Positions 27,677 to 36,515 of a DNA stretch of 64,000 nt are shown piece by piece. Made by a program: the position numbers and the translations under genes. The notes under the pieces are model-generated. The model saw only the letters and a program-made list of their open reading frames with translations, made no database searches and was not told where the DNA came from. Each line of letters begins with the position of its first letter. Position 1 is the first letter of the stretch. The stretch lies in NCBI RefSeq assembly GCF_000203975.2, contig NZ_AFCF02000005.1, positions 122,581-186,580 of the forward strand, in the 5' to 3' direction. This DNA is from Leisingera sp. ANG1. GTDB taxonomy: Bacteria > Pseudomonadota > Alphaproteobacteria > Rhodobacterales > Rhodobacteraceae.

Positions 27677-28711
27677 ATGCATTTCGCCTCCGACAACTCC
27701 GGCCCGGTGCCGCAGCAGATCCTCGACGCGCTGGCGCGGGCCAACCAGGGCTATGCCATGGGCTATGGCTCTGACGCTGAGATGGCAGAGGTGACGGAGC
27801 GGATCCGGGAGATTTTCGAGGCACCTGAGGCGGCGGTCTATCTGGTGGCCACCGGCACCGCGGCCAATGTGCTGGCGCTGTCCACCCTGGCGCAGCCCTG
27901 GCAGACGGTGTTCTGCACCAAGCCCGCCCATATCAACATGGATGAATGCAACGCGCCGGAGTTTTACAGCGGAGGCGCCAAGCTGACGCTGGTGACGGAG
28001 GCGGACAAGATGACCTCCGAAGGGCTGCGCGCCGCCATCGAGGGTGAGGAGACCCGCGGCGTGCACGGGCCGCAGCGGGGGCCGGTGTCGCTGACGCAGG
28101 TCACTGAGTTCGGCACCGTCTACAGCCTGCAGGAGCTGCAGGCGGTCTGCGGTGCAGCCAAGGAATACGGGCTGCCGGTGCATATGGATGGCGCCCGGTT
28201 TACCAATGCGCTGGTGTCGCTGGGCTGCACGCCTGCGGAGATGACCTGGAAGGCGGGCGTGGATGCGGTGTCCTTCGGCGGCACCAAGAACGGCTGCATG
28301 GGGGTAGAGGCGGTGATCTTCTTTGATCCCCGCCACGCGCAGGAGTTCGAGTACCGGCGCAAGCGCGGTGCGCATCTGTTTTCCAAGCACCGTTACCTGT
28401 CGGCGCAGATGCTGGCCTATCTGAGCGACGATCTGTGGCTGGAGAACGCCCGCGCCGCCAATGCCAAGACCGCGCTGCTGGCCGAGGGACTGAAGGCAGC
28501 GGGCGCGCATTTCACCCACCCGGCGCAGGCCAATATGATCTTTGCCGCCCTGCCCCGCCGCAAGCATCAGGAGCTGTTCGCCGCCGGCGCCATTTATCAC
28601 CTTTGGGACGGGCTGCTGCAGGGGCCGGAGAACGAGATGGTCACCGCCCGGTTTGTCTGCGACTGGTCGGTGCCGGAGGAGGACATCCGGGCGTTCCTGT
28701 CGCTGCTCTGA
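27677..28711 (+). CDS. low-specificity L-threonine aldolase-type PLP enzyme
   Basis: A 344-residue fold type I PLP enzyme of the beta-eliminating lyase/threonine aldolase group. The PLP lysine is Lys204 in SFGGTKNGCMG, with Asp171 of HMDGARFTNAL binding the ring nitrogen. FASDNSGPVPQQI at the start is the usual opening. It should split threonine or allo-threonine to glycine and acetaldehyde, or act on other beta-hydroxy amino acids. The gene is single and convergent with the next. Confidence 0.9.
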   Translation: MHFASDNSGPVPQQILDALARANQGYAMGYGSDAEMAEVTERIREIFEAPEAAVYLVATGTAANVLALSTLAQPWQTVFCTKPAHINMDECNAPEFYSGGAKLTLVTEADKMTSEGLRAAIEGEETRGVHGPQRGPVSLTQVTEFGTVYSLQELQAVCGAAKEYGLPVHMDGARFTNALVSLGCTPAEMTWKAGVDAVSFGGTKNGCMGVEAVIFFDPRHAQEFEYRRKRGAHLFSKHRYLSAQMLAYLSDDLWLENARAANAKTALLAEGLKAAGAHFTHPAQANMIFAALPRRKHQELFAAGAIYHLWDGLLQGPENEMVTARFVCDWSVPEEDIRAFLSLL

Positions 28712-28729
28712 CCGCAAGCAGGGCTGCGG

Positions 28730-29323
28730 TCAGCGCTTGCCCTGCGCCCAGAGGAGCGCGTCCTCCAGCCGGTCGTCACCCCAGAACACCTCCCCCGCCA
28801 CGACAAAGCTGGGGGCGCCGAAGATACCCAGCGCCATCGCCTCCTCCGTTGCATCCGCCAGCATCTTGACGGTCTTTTCCGACACCGCCTCAGCCAGCAC
28901 CCTGCCCGGGTCCTGGCCCGCGGCCTGGAGGCTAGCGGAGAGGTTCGGGTCCTCGCCCGCGGGCTGGCCGGCTTCGAACCAGCAGCGGTAAGCGGCCTGA
29001 GTATAGGCCTCGCCCCAGCCCTCTGCCGCGCCCAGCGCCGCGACCTGATTGGCCAGCACCAGTTCCGGCAGCGGATACGGCGCGGGCAGGCGAACATGGA
29101 GGCCGTAGCGCCCGGCGCGGCGTTCGATGTCGCGCCACATATAGGCGGTCTTTTCCGGCTTATCCTTGAACGGGATGTTGTTCTGCACCGTCATCACATG
29201 GCGCACGTTGAAGGGGCGCCAGCGGACCGGAATGCCCGCCTGCGCCGCGGCGTCACCGATCCGCATCACTGTTAGGTAGCTGTAGGTGCTGCCGATCGAA
29301 TACCAGAAATCCAGTCCGGGCAT
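28730..29323 (-). CDS. 2-hydroxychromene-2-carboxylate isomerase/DsbA-family protein
   Basis: A 197-residue thioredoxin-fold protein of the kappa-GST/HCCA isomerase type. DFWYSIGSTYSYL at the start is the glutathione-site serine region, and FGAPSFVVAGEVFWGDDRL near the C-terminus is the family hallmark. It lacks the CxxC of true DsbA. It may isomerise ring-cleavage products with glutathione or act as a GST-like enzyme. No aromatic-degradation genes flank it, so the substrate is open. The ATG at 29323 follows CAGGAGGCC. Confidence 0.85.
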   Translation of the reverse strand: MPGLDFWYSIGSTYSYLTVMRIGDAAAQAGIPVRWRPFNVRHVMTVQNNIPFKDKPEKTAYMWRDIERRAGRYGLHVRLPAPYPLPELVLANQVAALGAAEGWGEAYTQAAYRCWFEAGQPAGEDPNLSASLQAAGQDPGRVLAEAVSEKTVKMLADATEEAMALGIFGAPSFVVAGEVFWGDDRLEDALLWAQGKR

Positions 29324-29512
29324 GGGGGCCTCCTGTCAGTCAGTGCTGCGGTAGAGATTAGCAGCGGGGCGCGGTTTATCCACTCTCCCCCTGCCGCCGC
29401 CCCTGCTGCCGCGGGCTGTTTTATGGTAGAGTAACGAAAGCAGCGGGTGGCAAGACCCGCGTCCTGGGGCCCTGAGCGAGCAGAATTTGCCAGCAAGGGA
29501 GGGGACATTCAA

Positions 29513-30796
29513 ATGACACGATCCACCATTGACGGCGCGGCGCTGGACTATGCCGCGGGCGGCGGGCTGCTGAGCCGCCGGACGCTGCTGGCCTCAGCCG
29601 CTGCGGGGACGGCTGCGGGGCTGCTGCAGCCGCGCATGGCGCAGGCAGAGGCGGAAATCCCGGAATGGACCAAGGCCGCAGGCGCAAGGGCGCGCGGTTA
29701 TGGCGCGCCGGCGGCGGCGGAATCTGCGGTGCAGCGCGCCATCATCGAACCCTGGCAGGACGTGGCGCCGGCCTTCAGCCTGTCGGGCACGCCGCACCAC
29801 AAGTTGCGCGGCACCATCACCCCCAGCGGGCTGCATTACGAGGTGCATCACGGCGGCCGGCCCGACATCGACCCGGCCCGCCACCATCTGATGATCCACG
29901 GGCTGGTGGAACGCCCGCTGCAGTTCGATCTGGACGCGCTGGAGCGCTATCCAATGGTGACGGCGACCCATTTCCTGGAATGCGCCGGCAACAGCCTATT
30001 CAACGCGGTGATGCCGGAGCCGATGCAGGCTGGCTGCGACATGCTGCATGGGCTGGTGTCGAACACCGAATGGACGGGCATCCCGATGGCCGTGCTCATG
30101 GAGGAAGCCGGGGTGAAGCCCGAGGGCAAATGGGTGGTGGCCGCGGGCGCCGACGGGCCGAGCCTGGCGCGCTCGATCCCGATGGAGAAGGTGATGAGCG
30201 ACGGGATGCTGGCGCTCTACCAGAACGGCGAGCGGATCCGGCCCGAGCAGGGCTATCCGATGCGGCTGCTGCTGCCCGGGTTCGAGGGCAATATGAACAT
30301 CAAGTGGCTGACGAGCCTGTGGGTGACGGAGGAGCCAGTGCATACCAAGGATGAATCGGGCGAATATACCGAGATCCTGGCCGATGGCTCCTCGGTCCAG
30401 TTCACCTTTGCGATGGGGGTGAAGTCGTTCATCACCCATCCGTCCTCCACCATGACGATGAGCGGGCCGGGATTTTACGAGATTTCCGGGCTGGCCTGGA
30501 CCGGCGCGGGCAAGGTCGCCAAGGTCGAGGTGTCAGCCGATGGCGGCACCAGCTGGGCCGAGGCGGCGCTGGCCGGGCCGGTGCTGCCGCAGGCGCTGAC
30601 CCGCTTCAGCCTGCCCTGGCACTGGGACGGATCGCCCCTGGTGCTGATGAGCCGCGCCACCGACGAGACCGGCGCGGTGCAGCCTGCGCGCGCTGACTGG
30701 AAGGCGCGCTATCACGCCTCGAATTTCCTGCATTACAACGCCATCCAGCCCTGGCAGGTCACGGCAGAAGGAGCGGTTCAGAATGTCTATCTTTAA
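29513..30796 (+). CDS. soxC: sulfite dehydrogenase, SoxC-like molybdoenzyme
   Basis: A 427-residue sulfite oxidase-family protein. A Tat-type signal (SRRTLLASAAAGTAAG, Arg22-Arg23) sends the folded molybdoprotein to the periplasm. The molybdopterin domain contains the Mo-ligating Cys157 in THFLECAGNS, and a dimerisation domain follows. SoxC pairs with cytochrome SoxD to oxidise sulfur intermediates. The next gene encodes a c-type cytochrome and overlaps by 14 bp. No soxXYZAB genes occur in the window. The ATG at 29513 follows GGGAGGGGAC. SorA-type sulfite dehydrogenase is the alternative name. Confidence 0.87.
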   Translation: MTRSTIDGAALDYAAGGGLLSRRTLLASAAAGTAAGLLQPRMAQAEAEIPEWTKAAGARARGYGAPAAAESAVQRAIIEPWQDVAPAFSLSGTPHHKLRGTITPSGLHYEVHHGGRPDIDPARHHLMIHGLVERPLQFDLDALERYPMVTATHFLECAGNSLFNAVMPEPMQAGCDMLHGLVSNTEWTGIPMAVLMEEAGVKPEGKWVVAAGADGPSLARSIPMEKVMSDGMLALYQNGERIRPEQGYPMRLLLPGFEGNMNIKWLTSLWVTEEPVHTKDESGEYTEILADGSSVQFTFAMGVKSFITHPSSTMTMSGPGFYEISGLAWTGAGKVAKVEVSADGGTSWAEAALAGPVLPQALTRFSLPWHWDGSPLVLMSRATDETGAVQPARADWKARYHASNFLHYNAIQPWQVTAEGAVQNVYL

Positions 30797-31301
30797 ACCC
30801 GCCACCGCCGCCCTGCTGCTGACTGCTGCCGCCGCCCGTGCCGAAGGGCCGGGGCTGGGGCAGCCGCTGGAGGCCGCGGATATCCCGTTTTATGCCACCT
30901 ATGTGAAGCCCGATGGCACCGGCCTGCCTGCAGGCAGCGGCACCGCGGCGCAGGGGGCGGAGATCTATGCCGCGAAATGCACCACCTGCCACGGGGAGAC
31001 CGGCAGCGAAGGCCCGGTGATGCCGCCGGTTGGCCCCAATGATGTCTGGGCCAAGCCCGCAGGCAGCTACTGGCCCTATGCCACCACGCTGTTTGATTAC
31101 ATCCGCCGGGCGATGCCGCTGGAGGCGCCGAAGTCGCTGAGCGATGACGAGACCTATGCGCTGGCGGCCTTCATCCTGGAGCGCAACGGGGTGATTGATG
31201 CGGACACCGCGATGACGGCAGAGACCCTGCCCGCAGTGAAGATGCCGAACCACGGCAACTTCACCGACGTCTGGGCCAAGCAGGGCGCGAAACCCTGGTG
31301 A
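30783..31301 (+). CDS. monoheme c-type cytochrome, electron acceptor for the SoxC-like enzyme
   Basis: A 172-residue periplasmic protein. It has a signal peptide (about 1-20, FKPATAALLLTAAAARA) and one heme site CTTCH (Cys66, Cys69, His70), with Met111 in RRAMPLEAP as the likely axial ligand. It overlaps soxC by 14 bp, so the two are made together. Classical SoxD is a diheme protein about twice this size. Here only one CxxCH is seen, which resembles a SorB-like partner. It would carry electrons from sulfite to the respiratory chain. The convergent next gene begins 13 bp away. Confidence 0.88.
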   Translation: MSIFKPATAALLLTAAAARAEGPGLGQPLEAADIPFYATYVKPDGTGLPAGSGTAAQGAEIYAAKCTTCHGETGSEGPVMPPVGPNDVWAKPAGSYWPYATTLFDYIRRAMPLEAPKSLSDDETYALAAFILERNGVIDADTAMTAETLPAVKMPNHGNFTDVWAKQGAKPW

Positions 31302-31314
31302 GGACGGGCCGGGC

Positions 31315-32073
31315 TTAGAACTTGCCGTTGTCGTTCTTCCACTCGCTGCGCGGGGGGATGGCCTCGATCGTGTCCCAGTGCTCGGCGATCCGACCGTCCT
31401 CGATGCGGTAGAGATCGTAGAAGCTGGTGTGGATGCCGCCCCGCTGCCCCTCGCAGGCGCAGAGGACGAAATTGCCCTCTGCCAGCACCCGGTGGAGGTA
31501 CTCGTACTGGATTGCGAGCGTGCTGTTTTCTGTGGCTGACAGCGCTTCGCGCAGGGCGGGCAGGCCGTCGGTCAGATCCGGGTTGTGCTGGATGAGGTCT
31601 GCACGAACGTAATCCGGCAGCAAGTCCAGCTGCCGCTGGATCAGCACCTGTTCGGTATAGCTGCGGGCCAGGGCGCGGTTCTTTTCGGTCTTGTCCAGGT
31701 CCGTGATCTCCGTGGCGCCGTCCTGCATCCCGCGTCCGGAGGGGTTGGGGCCGCGCAGGGTTTGGATGTTGTCCCAGTGCTCCACCGCCTGCCCGTCCTC
31801 GAAGCGGAACACTTCGAACGCCGCGCGCAGGGAGGAGAAATCGTATTCGATATGGGCAAAGGCGAAATCGCCATCCTCGAACACCCGTTTGAAGGTGACG
31901 CGGGGCGAGGTCTTGGCGAGGCGGGCAAAGAGCACCGCCAGCCCCTCGCTGCCCTCGTGGGTCTGCGGGTTGTGCTGGATGTATTTCGCCTCGTTCACGA
32001 CGGCGGCAGAGGCCGGGTCGCCGGTCTCCAAGCCTTTGAGGAGGGTTTTCAGCTGGTCTTTCTTCGATGCCAT
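31315..32073 (-). CDS. tandem NTF2/SnoaL-like protein
   Basis: A 252-residue protein built of two similar halves (about 25-115 and 150-252). Each half has an xxIQHNPxxxxG motif, an FxxxDxA or VLAEGNF beta segment, an FEVFRFEDGQ/YDLYRIEDGR strand, and ends in xEHWDxI. That is the SnoaL/NTF2-like cone fold duplicated in one chain. Single-domain relatives include polyketide cyclases and predicted esterase-like proteins. The ATG at 32073 follows GAGGAGACGG. The binding pocket ligand is unknown. Confidence 0.8.
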   Translation of the reverse strand: MASKKDQLKTLLKGLETGDPASAAVVNEAKYIQHNPQTHEGSEGLAVLFARLAKTSPRVTFKRVFEDGDFAFAHIEYDFSSLRAAFEVFRFEDGQAVEHWDNIQTLRGPNPSGRGMQDGATEITDLDKTEKNRALARSYTEQVLIQRQLDLLPDYVRADLIQHNPDLTDGLPALREALSATENSTLAIQYEYLHRVLAEGNFVLCACEGQRGGIHTSFYDLYRIEDGRIAEHWDTIEAIPPRSEWKNDNGKF

Positions 32074-32140
32074 CTGTGCCGTCTCCTCGCTGCGGGCGGT
32101 GGTGCCTATCCTGCCCCGTCCATCGCAGTGGTGCAAAGGG

Positions 32141-32935
32141 TCAGTGCAGGTCCCAGAAGCTGCGCAGCAACGCTGCGGTCTGTGCCGCGTGGGTGATTGG
32201 CAGCATGTGGCCCGCGCCCGGCACCGCGGTGTGCGCGGCATCCAGGCGGCGACAGAGACTGCGGGCGATGGCGGGGATCACGGGCGGGCTGGCGGCGCCG
32301 GTCAGGATCTGCACCGGCATCGTCACGGGAGCCAGCGCGCCGGGGGCCAGGGTGCCGTTTGCGTCCTCATGCAGCACCGCGCGGCTAGCCATCACCACTG
32401 GCATGGCGCGCAGCATTGCCGCACGGGCGGGGGCTGGCAGATCGGGCCATTTCACCTCTCCGGTGCCCCACATGCGGTTGAACAGACGGGTGGTCAGTTC
32501 CCGGTCGCCTGCCTCCCATGCGGCCTCAGCCGGCTGGCTGGCCTCCTCCAAAGCGGCAAAGGCGGCGGGGTCCTCGTCGCGCGCGGCGGCAAAAAGCACC
32601 GGCTCGATCAGGGTGAGGCTGCGCACCAGATCCGGGCGGGCCATCGCCATCCTGAGCGCCACGGTGGCGCCGAAGGAGTGGCCGACGAGGTCCACGGGAA
32701 CCGTCAGCAGCGAAAGCCCTGCCTGCATGTTCAGAAGCTGGTAGTTGCCCTGCCCGTCCCAGTCCGGGCTGCGGCCATGGCTGAGCATGTCGAAACCGGT
32801 GAGGGTGATTTCCTCTGCCATCTGCTCTGCCACGCCGCGCCAGGCGCCGGAATGGGCCAGAGAGCAATGCACCGCCAGAACAGACCGAGGCCCCTGGCCG
32901 AAGCTGCTATGGAACACCTGCGGGGCGCGGCTCAT
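32141..32935 (-). CDS. alpha/beta hydrolase
   Basis: A 264-residue cytoplasmic alpha/beta-hydrolase. It has an HCSLAHSGAW oxyanion region (23-32), nucleophile Ser87 in VGHSFGA, and a catalytic His in GAGHMLP near 242. Asp in the usual strand (EPVLF, AILTGAASPP region) is not certain by eye. The fold also covers esterases, haloperoxidases and lactone hydrolases. It precedes the NTF2 gene on the same strand with a 67-bp gap, so the two may be co-transcribed. Substrate unknown. Confidence 0.82.
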   Translation of the reverse strand: MSRAPQVFHSSFGQGPRSVLAVHCSLAHSGAWRGVAEQMAEEITLTGFDMLSHGRSPDWDGQGNYQLLNMQAGLSLLTVPVDLVGHSFGATVALRMAMARPDLVRSLTLIEPVLFAAARDEDPAAFAALEEASQPAEAAWEAGDRELTTRLFNRMWGTGEVKWPDLPAPARAAMLRAMPVVMASRAVLHEDANGTLAPGALAPVTMPVQILTGAASPPVIPAIARSLCRRLDAAHTAVPGAGHMLPITHAAQTAALLRSFWDLH

Positions 32936-33107
32936 GCAGCTGGCCCTGCACGATGCGGGTTTTGACGAGGGGTTGTAGGGCTGCGCCTGCGTGCCACCAA
33001 AAGCTGTTTCTCCCGCTTAGAACTTTGCGCGAGGGTAAGTGCATGATAAGCGGGGTTCAATATCACGAATCTGACACATTGCCATTGCTGCCTGGGGATC
33101 ACAGCCA

Positions 33108-34130
33108 ATGCCGACCTTGAACGAACCCAAGCTGATTGCTGGGAACGCCAACCTTCCTCTTGCCCAAGCCATTACCCGCCGCATGAGCCTGCACCGCGGT
33201 GTCGACCAGGGGCTGGTGGATGCCCGCGTCGAGCGGTTCAACGACGGCGAGATCTTCGTCGAAGTTTATGAGAACGTCCGCGGCGAGGACATGTTCATCA
33301 TCCAGCCGACCTCTAACCCGGCCAATGACAACCTGATGGAGCTGTTGATCATCGCCGACGCGCTGCGCCGCTCCTCAGCCCAGCGCATCACCGCGGTGAT
33401 CCCCTACTTCGGCTATGCCCGCCAGGACCGCCGCACCAAGGCGCGCACGCCGATCTCGGCCAAGCTGGTCGCCAACATGCTGACCGGTGCCGGCATCGAG
33501 CGGGTCCTGACCATGGACCTGCACGCGGCCCAGATCCAGGGCTTCTTTGATATTCCGGTGGACAACCTTTATGCCTCGCCGATCTTTGCGCTGGACGTGA
33601 AGGACCAGTTCAAAGGCCAGATGGATGAGCTGATGGTGGTGTCGCCGGATGTGGGCGGCGTGGCCCGCGCCCGCGAGCTGGCCAAGCGCATCAGCGCGCC
33701 GCTGTCGATCGTCGACAAGCGCCGCGAGAAGGCCGGTGAAGTGGCGGAGATGACCGTGATCGGCGACGTGAAGGACAAGATCTGCCTAATCGTCGATGAC
33801 ATGTGCGATACTGCCGGCACCTTGTGCAAGGCGGCGCAAGTGCTGCTGGACAACGGCGCCAAGGAAGTGCACGCCTATATCACCCACGGCGTGATGAGCG
33901 GCCCGGCGGTGGAGCGCGTCAGCAATTCGGTGATGAAGTCGCTGGTGCTGACCGACACGATCCAGCCGACCGAGGCGGTGAAGAACGCGCCCAACATCCG
34001 CATCGTGCCGACCGCGCCGCTGTTTACTCAGGCGATCCTGAACATCTGGCATGGCACCTCCGTGTCGTCGCTGTTCGAGGACAAGACGCTGGTGCCGATC
34101 TACGAGAGCCTTTATTCCAACGGCGGCTGA
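33108..34130 (+). CDS. prs: ribose-phosphate pyrophosphokinase
   Basis: A 340-residue PRPP synthetase, slightly longer than the 315-residue enterobacterial form, because of an N-terminal extension before [14 protein letters not shown]. The PRPP-binding loop DDMCDTAGT lies around 230-238, and the active-site region [20 protein letters not shown] is intact. It makes PRPP from ribose 5-phosphate and ATP, feeding purine (purEK here), pyrimidine and histidine synthesis (hisC here). Single gene with its own terminator. Confidence 0.96.
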   Translation: MPTLNEPKLIAGNANLPLAQAITRRMSLHRGVDQGLVDARVERFNDGEIFVEVYENVRGEDMFIIQPTSNPANDNLMELLIIADALRRSSAQRITAVIPYFGYARQDRRTKARTPISAKLVANMLTGAGIERVLTMDLHAAQIQGFFDIPVDNLYASPIFALDVKDQFKGQMDELMVVSPDVGGVARARELAKRISAPLSIVDKRREKAGEVAEMTVIGDVKDKICLIVDDMCDTAGTLCKAAQVLLDNGAKEVHAYITHGVMSGPAVERVSNSVMKSLVLTDTIQPTEAVKNAPNIRIVPTAPLFTQAILNIWHGTSVSSLFEDKTLVPIYESLYSNGG

Positions 34131-34152
34131 GGCGGCTGTTAAATCGAATTGG

Positions 34153-34178
34153 AAAGCCCCGCGGTTGCGGGGCTTTTT
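34153..34178 (+). terminator. Rho-independent terminator of prs
   Basis: 7-bp stem GCCCCGC-GGTT-GCGGGGC followed by TTTTTG, 25 bp after prs. The opposite strand ends in TTTCC, so it may also stop the convergent MFS transcript weakly. Confidence 0.9.
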
Positions 34179-34183
34179 GCTTT

Positions 34184-35374
34184 TCAGGCGCTGGCGCGGC
34201 GGCGGCCTGCGTGCAGGGCGGCGGCGGCTGTTGCCGCCACCAGCGCCAGCAGGGCTGCGGCAGCACCGAAAGCGCCGACATATCCCCACTGTGTGATGGC
34301 CGGCGTGCTGGCAAAGGGCGACAGGAACTGGCCGCAGAACACCGAAGCCGTGAGGATTGCGCCTGCCGTGCCGCGCCGTCCCGAGGGGGCAAGCGCCAGC
34401 GTAATGGCAACAAAACCGGGGGAGACCGTGGCGTAACCGATGCCGACAACCATGGCGCCTGCCAGGGACAGCGCCGCGCTTCCTTGCTGGGCCAGCACCG
34501 CAAAGCCCAGCGCCAGCGCGCCGTAGCCGAGCGCAAAGATTGCAGCATGCGGCAAACGGGCTTTGAGCCGGCCGTAGAACAGCGCGGCGATACCGCCGCA
34601 AAGCGACAGGAGGCCCAGCCCGGCCCCGGTCATCAGCGCGCTATCGAGGCCTTGGGCGGCAAAGAAGAACGGCAGCTGGGTCGGCATCATGAAAAAGAGG
34701 CCATTGGTCAGCATCTGCAGGGCAGAGATGGCAATGACCAGCAGCAGCCAGGCCGGGTGGCCCGGTGCCTCTGCCTGCACTGCCCCGCCGGTGCTGCGCC
34801 GGGATTCCGGGGCGTGGCGCCAGACGGTGTAAAGGCACAAGACGGCCAGCCCGTAGATCAGGAACGGCAGCCGCGGTGACAGGGTGGCGGCCAGCCCTGC
34901 GGTGCCGATGAAAACCAGCCCGCCGAAGTTGCGGGCCGAAATCTGCAGGCCGGTCAGGGCCTGGCGGCTGGCACCGGTGAAATAGTCGCCGATCAGCGCG
35001 GTCTGCGCGGTCATGATCAGCCCGACGGCAATGCCAAGGCCAAAGCGGCTGATGAGCATCAGGTGCAGGTCCGGCAGGTAATACCCCGCGGTGCCGCACA
35101 GGAGGAACAGCCAGACCCCCGCCAGCAGCACGGGCCGCCGCCCCTTGCAGTCGGTGAGCCAGCCCGCCAGCGGCGCGGTCAGCATCACCCCGAACGAGGG
35201 CACGGTGACCAGAAGGCGTACCAGGAAGCCTGCATCGGGCACCTCCGCAAATTCCTGCTCCAGCCCTGCCAGCGCCGGGCTGATGGTGGCGTTGGCCATC
35301 ACTGTAAGGCTGGCGGCCATCAGCAGCGCAATGGCCTGGGGATGCCGCCAGAGGCTTTGATTGTTGCTCGTCAT
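34184..35374 (-). CDS. MFS transporter
   Basis: A 396-residue twelve-helix major facilitator protein. The loop 2-3 motif appears as GWLTDCKGRRPVLL, a G-x-L-x-D-x-x-G-R-R/K-x-x-x-L match. It is a likely drug or metabolite efflux pump. It is divergent from a MerR-type regulator, and its promoter has a 19-bp spacer carrying a SoxR-box-like dyad, so regulated efflux is likely. The ATG at 35374 follows AAGGAAAATCCCTG. Substrates are not predictable. Confidence 0.88.
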   Translation of the reverse strand: MTSNNQSLWRHPQAIALLMAASLTVMANATISPALAGLEQEFAEVPDAGFLVRLLVTVPSFGVMLTAPLAGWLTDCKGRRPVLLAGVWLFLLCGTAGYYLPDLHLMLISRFGLGIAVGLIMTAQTALIGDYFTGASRQALTGLQISARNFGGLVFIGTAGLAATLSPRLPFLIYGLAVLCLYTVWRHAPESRRSTGGAVQAEAPGHPAWLLLVIAISALQMLTNGLFFMMPTQLPFFFAAQGLDSALMTGAGLGLLSLCGGIAALFYGRLKARLPHAAIFALGYGALALGFAVLAQQGSAALSLAGAMVVGIGYATVSPGFVAITLALAPSGRRGTAGAILTASVFCGQFLSPFASTPAITQWGYVGAFGAAAALLALVAATAAAALHAGRRRASA

Positions 35375-35410
35375 CAGGGATTTTCCTTGTTCAATCCGTG
35401 CAAGGCTGGC

Positions 35411-35441
35411 AGCCTGCAAATTAAAGTCAACTTGAGGTCAA
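35411..35441 (-). promoter_or_regulatory. MerR-type elongated promoter with SoxR-box-like operator
   Basis: On the minus strand TTGACC (35436-35441), a 19-bp spacer, then CAGGCT (35411-35416) for the MFS gene. The spacer holds a dyad (35420-35437) matching 14 of 18 positions of the SoxR box CCTCAAGTTAACTTGAGG as I remember it, with one half perfect. MerR-family activators act from such long spacers. It also overlaps the start region of the divergent merR-type gene, so autoregulation is likely. Confidence 0.6.
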
Positions 35442-35443
35442 GG

Positions 35444-35845
35444 ATGAAACTTCTGGATATCGGCGAGGTCGCGGAACGCTCTGGCGTGGCGCCCTCTGCC
35501 CTGCGGTATTACGAGGAGATCGGGCTGATCACCTCCGCGGGGCGCAAGGGACTCAGGCGGCAGTTCGGACCGGAGGTCCTGTTGCAACTGTCGCTGATTA
35601 CCTTGGGCAAGGCGGCAGGGTTTTCGCTGCAGGAGATTGCAGGCATGTTCGGCAAGGACGGCCAGCCCGATCTGCCGCGGGACCAGCTGCACGCCCGCGC
35701 CGATGCGCTGGAGGCGCAGATCCGCGAGCTGACGGTGCTGAAGGACGCGCTGCGCCATGTGGCGGACTGCCCGGCGCCAAGCCATCTGGAGTGCCCGAAA
35801 TTTCGAAAGCTGCTGCGGGCCGGGTCCATCACGGCGGAGGTTTAG
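35444..35845 (+). CDS. MerR family transcriptional regulator
   Basis: A 133-residue regulator. The MerR winged helix (about 1-70) has LDIGEVAERSGVAPSALRYYEEIGLI, then a dimerisation helix (about 80-112). A C-terminal C-P-A-P-S-H-L-E-C segment has two cysteines that could sense oxidants or bind metal. It lacks the SoxR CxxCxC iron-sulfur motif. It probably controls the divergent MFS pump through the dyad between them. The start at 35444 lies only 6 bp after that dyad. Its stop overlaps the stop of the convergent lectin gene. Confidence 0.9.
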   Translation: MKLLDIGEVAERSGVAPSALRYYEEIGLITSAGRKGLRRQFGPEVLLQLSLITLGKAAGFSLQEIAGMFGKDGQPDLPRDQLHARADALEAQIRELTVLKDALRHVADCPAPSHLECPKFRKLLRAGSITAEV

Positions 35846-36192
35846 TCGACGTCCCAGTCATCAGCGTGGGGCAGTTCGCCGATCGCCAGCCAGGCGGCGC
35901 GCAGGCGGGCGGCGCGGCTGTCGGCCCAGGTGCGGAAGACGATATCAAAGCCCTGGCAAGTGATGTTTTCCGCCACCAGTTCCGCGCGGATCGCGGCGGA
36001 GGTGTCCATATCCCAGAGCGACACAGACACATGCACTGCGGGCGGGCTGGCAAAGGCAGCGGTGAACTCCACCGCCCGGCGCCGCACCCGCGGGCCGGCT
36101 CCGGTCCACATCTCGCCGCCATCCTCGAAATCCGAGAACACGGTAACATCGCCCTGTTCGACGCCGGTGCGGGGATTGCGAAGTCGTTTCAT
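35842..36192 (-). CDS. H-type lectin domain protein
   Basis: A 116-residue protein. The stretch 36-106 has the H-type lectin pattern: RVRRRAVEFTAAFASPPAVHVSVSLWDMD, then a GFDIVFRTW strand and WLAIGEL at the end. In discoidins and snail agglutinins this fold binds N-acetylgalactosamine; here binding is inferred. There is no signal peptide, so it is probably cytoplasmic or released by other means. The ATG at 36192 follows GGGAACCGGA. It is convergent with merR and the two stop codons share bases (35842-35845). Confidence 0.72.
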   Translation of the reverse strand: MKRLRNPRTGVEQGDVTVFSDFEDGGEMWTGAGPRVRRRAVEFTAAFASPPAVHVSVSLWDMDTSAAIRAELVAENITCQGFDIVFRTWADSRAARLRAAWLAIGELPHADDWDVD

Positions 36193-36515
36193 TCCGGTTC
36201 CCAAGCCGTTAGCCCGTTTCTCAGAGTAAGTCATACAGCGGTATAATCCAGAAACCAGCCGAAAAGCCGCGGTGCCTATGGCCTTTCTTGCAGTGCTGAG
36301 GCCAGGGCTGCCCCCTTCCTGGCGCATTGGCCCGGTGTGCCATGAGGGGAATATTCCCTCCTATCATCCGAAAATCCCCGAAAGAGGCCATTCTTCCCGA
36401 ATGTCGCAATATCTGTGGATTCCGGCGCGCTGGCATCGAGTCCCCGGCGGCGTTCTCTGGTGTGTATCCGCATCCGCCAAAGTCAGGCGTTTTGACCAAA
36501 GGGAGGAGAAACCCC
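36193..36515. other. intergenic region upstream of nhaC
   Basis: 323 bp between the divergent lectin gene and nhaC. Frames across it have no ribosome site or protein-like composition. The stretch is less GC-rich than its surroundings and should hold both promoters, but I see no convincing box pair. Just before nhaC is GGGAGGAG, which sets the GTG start. Confidence 0.4.
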
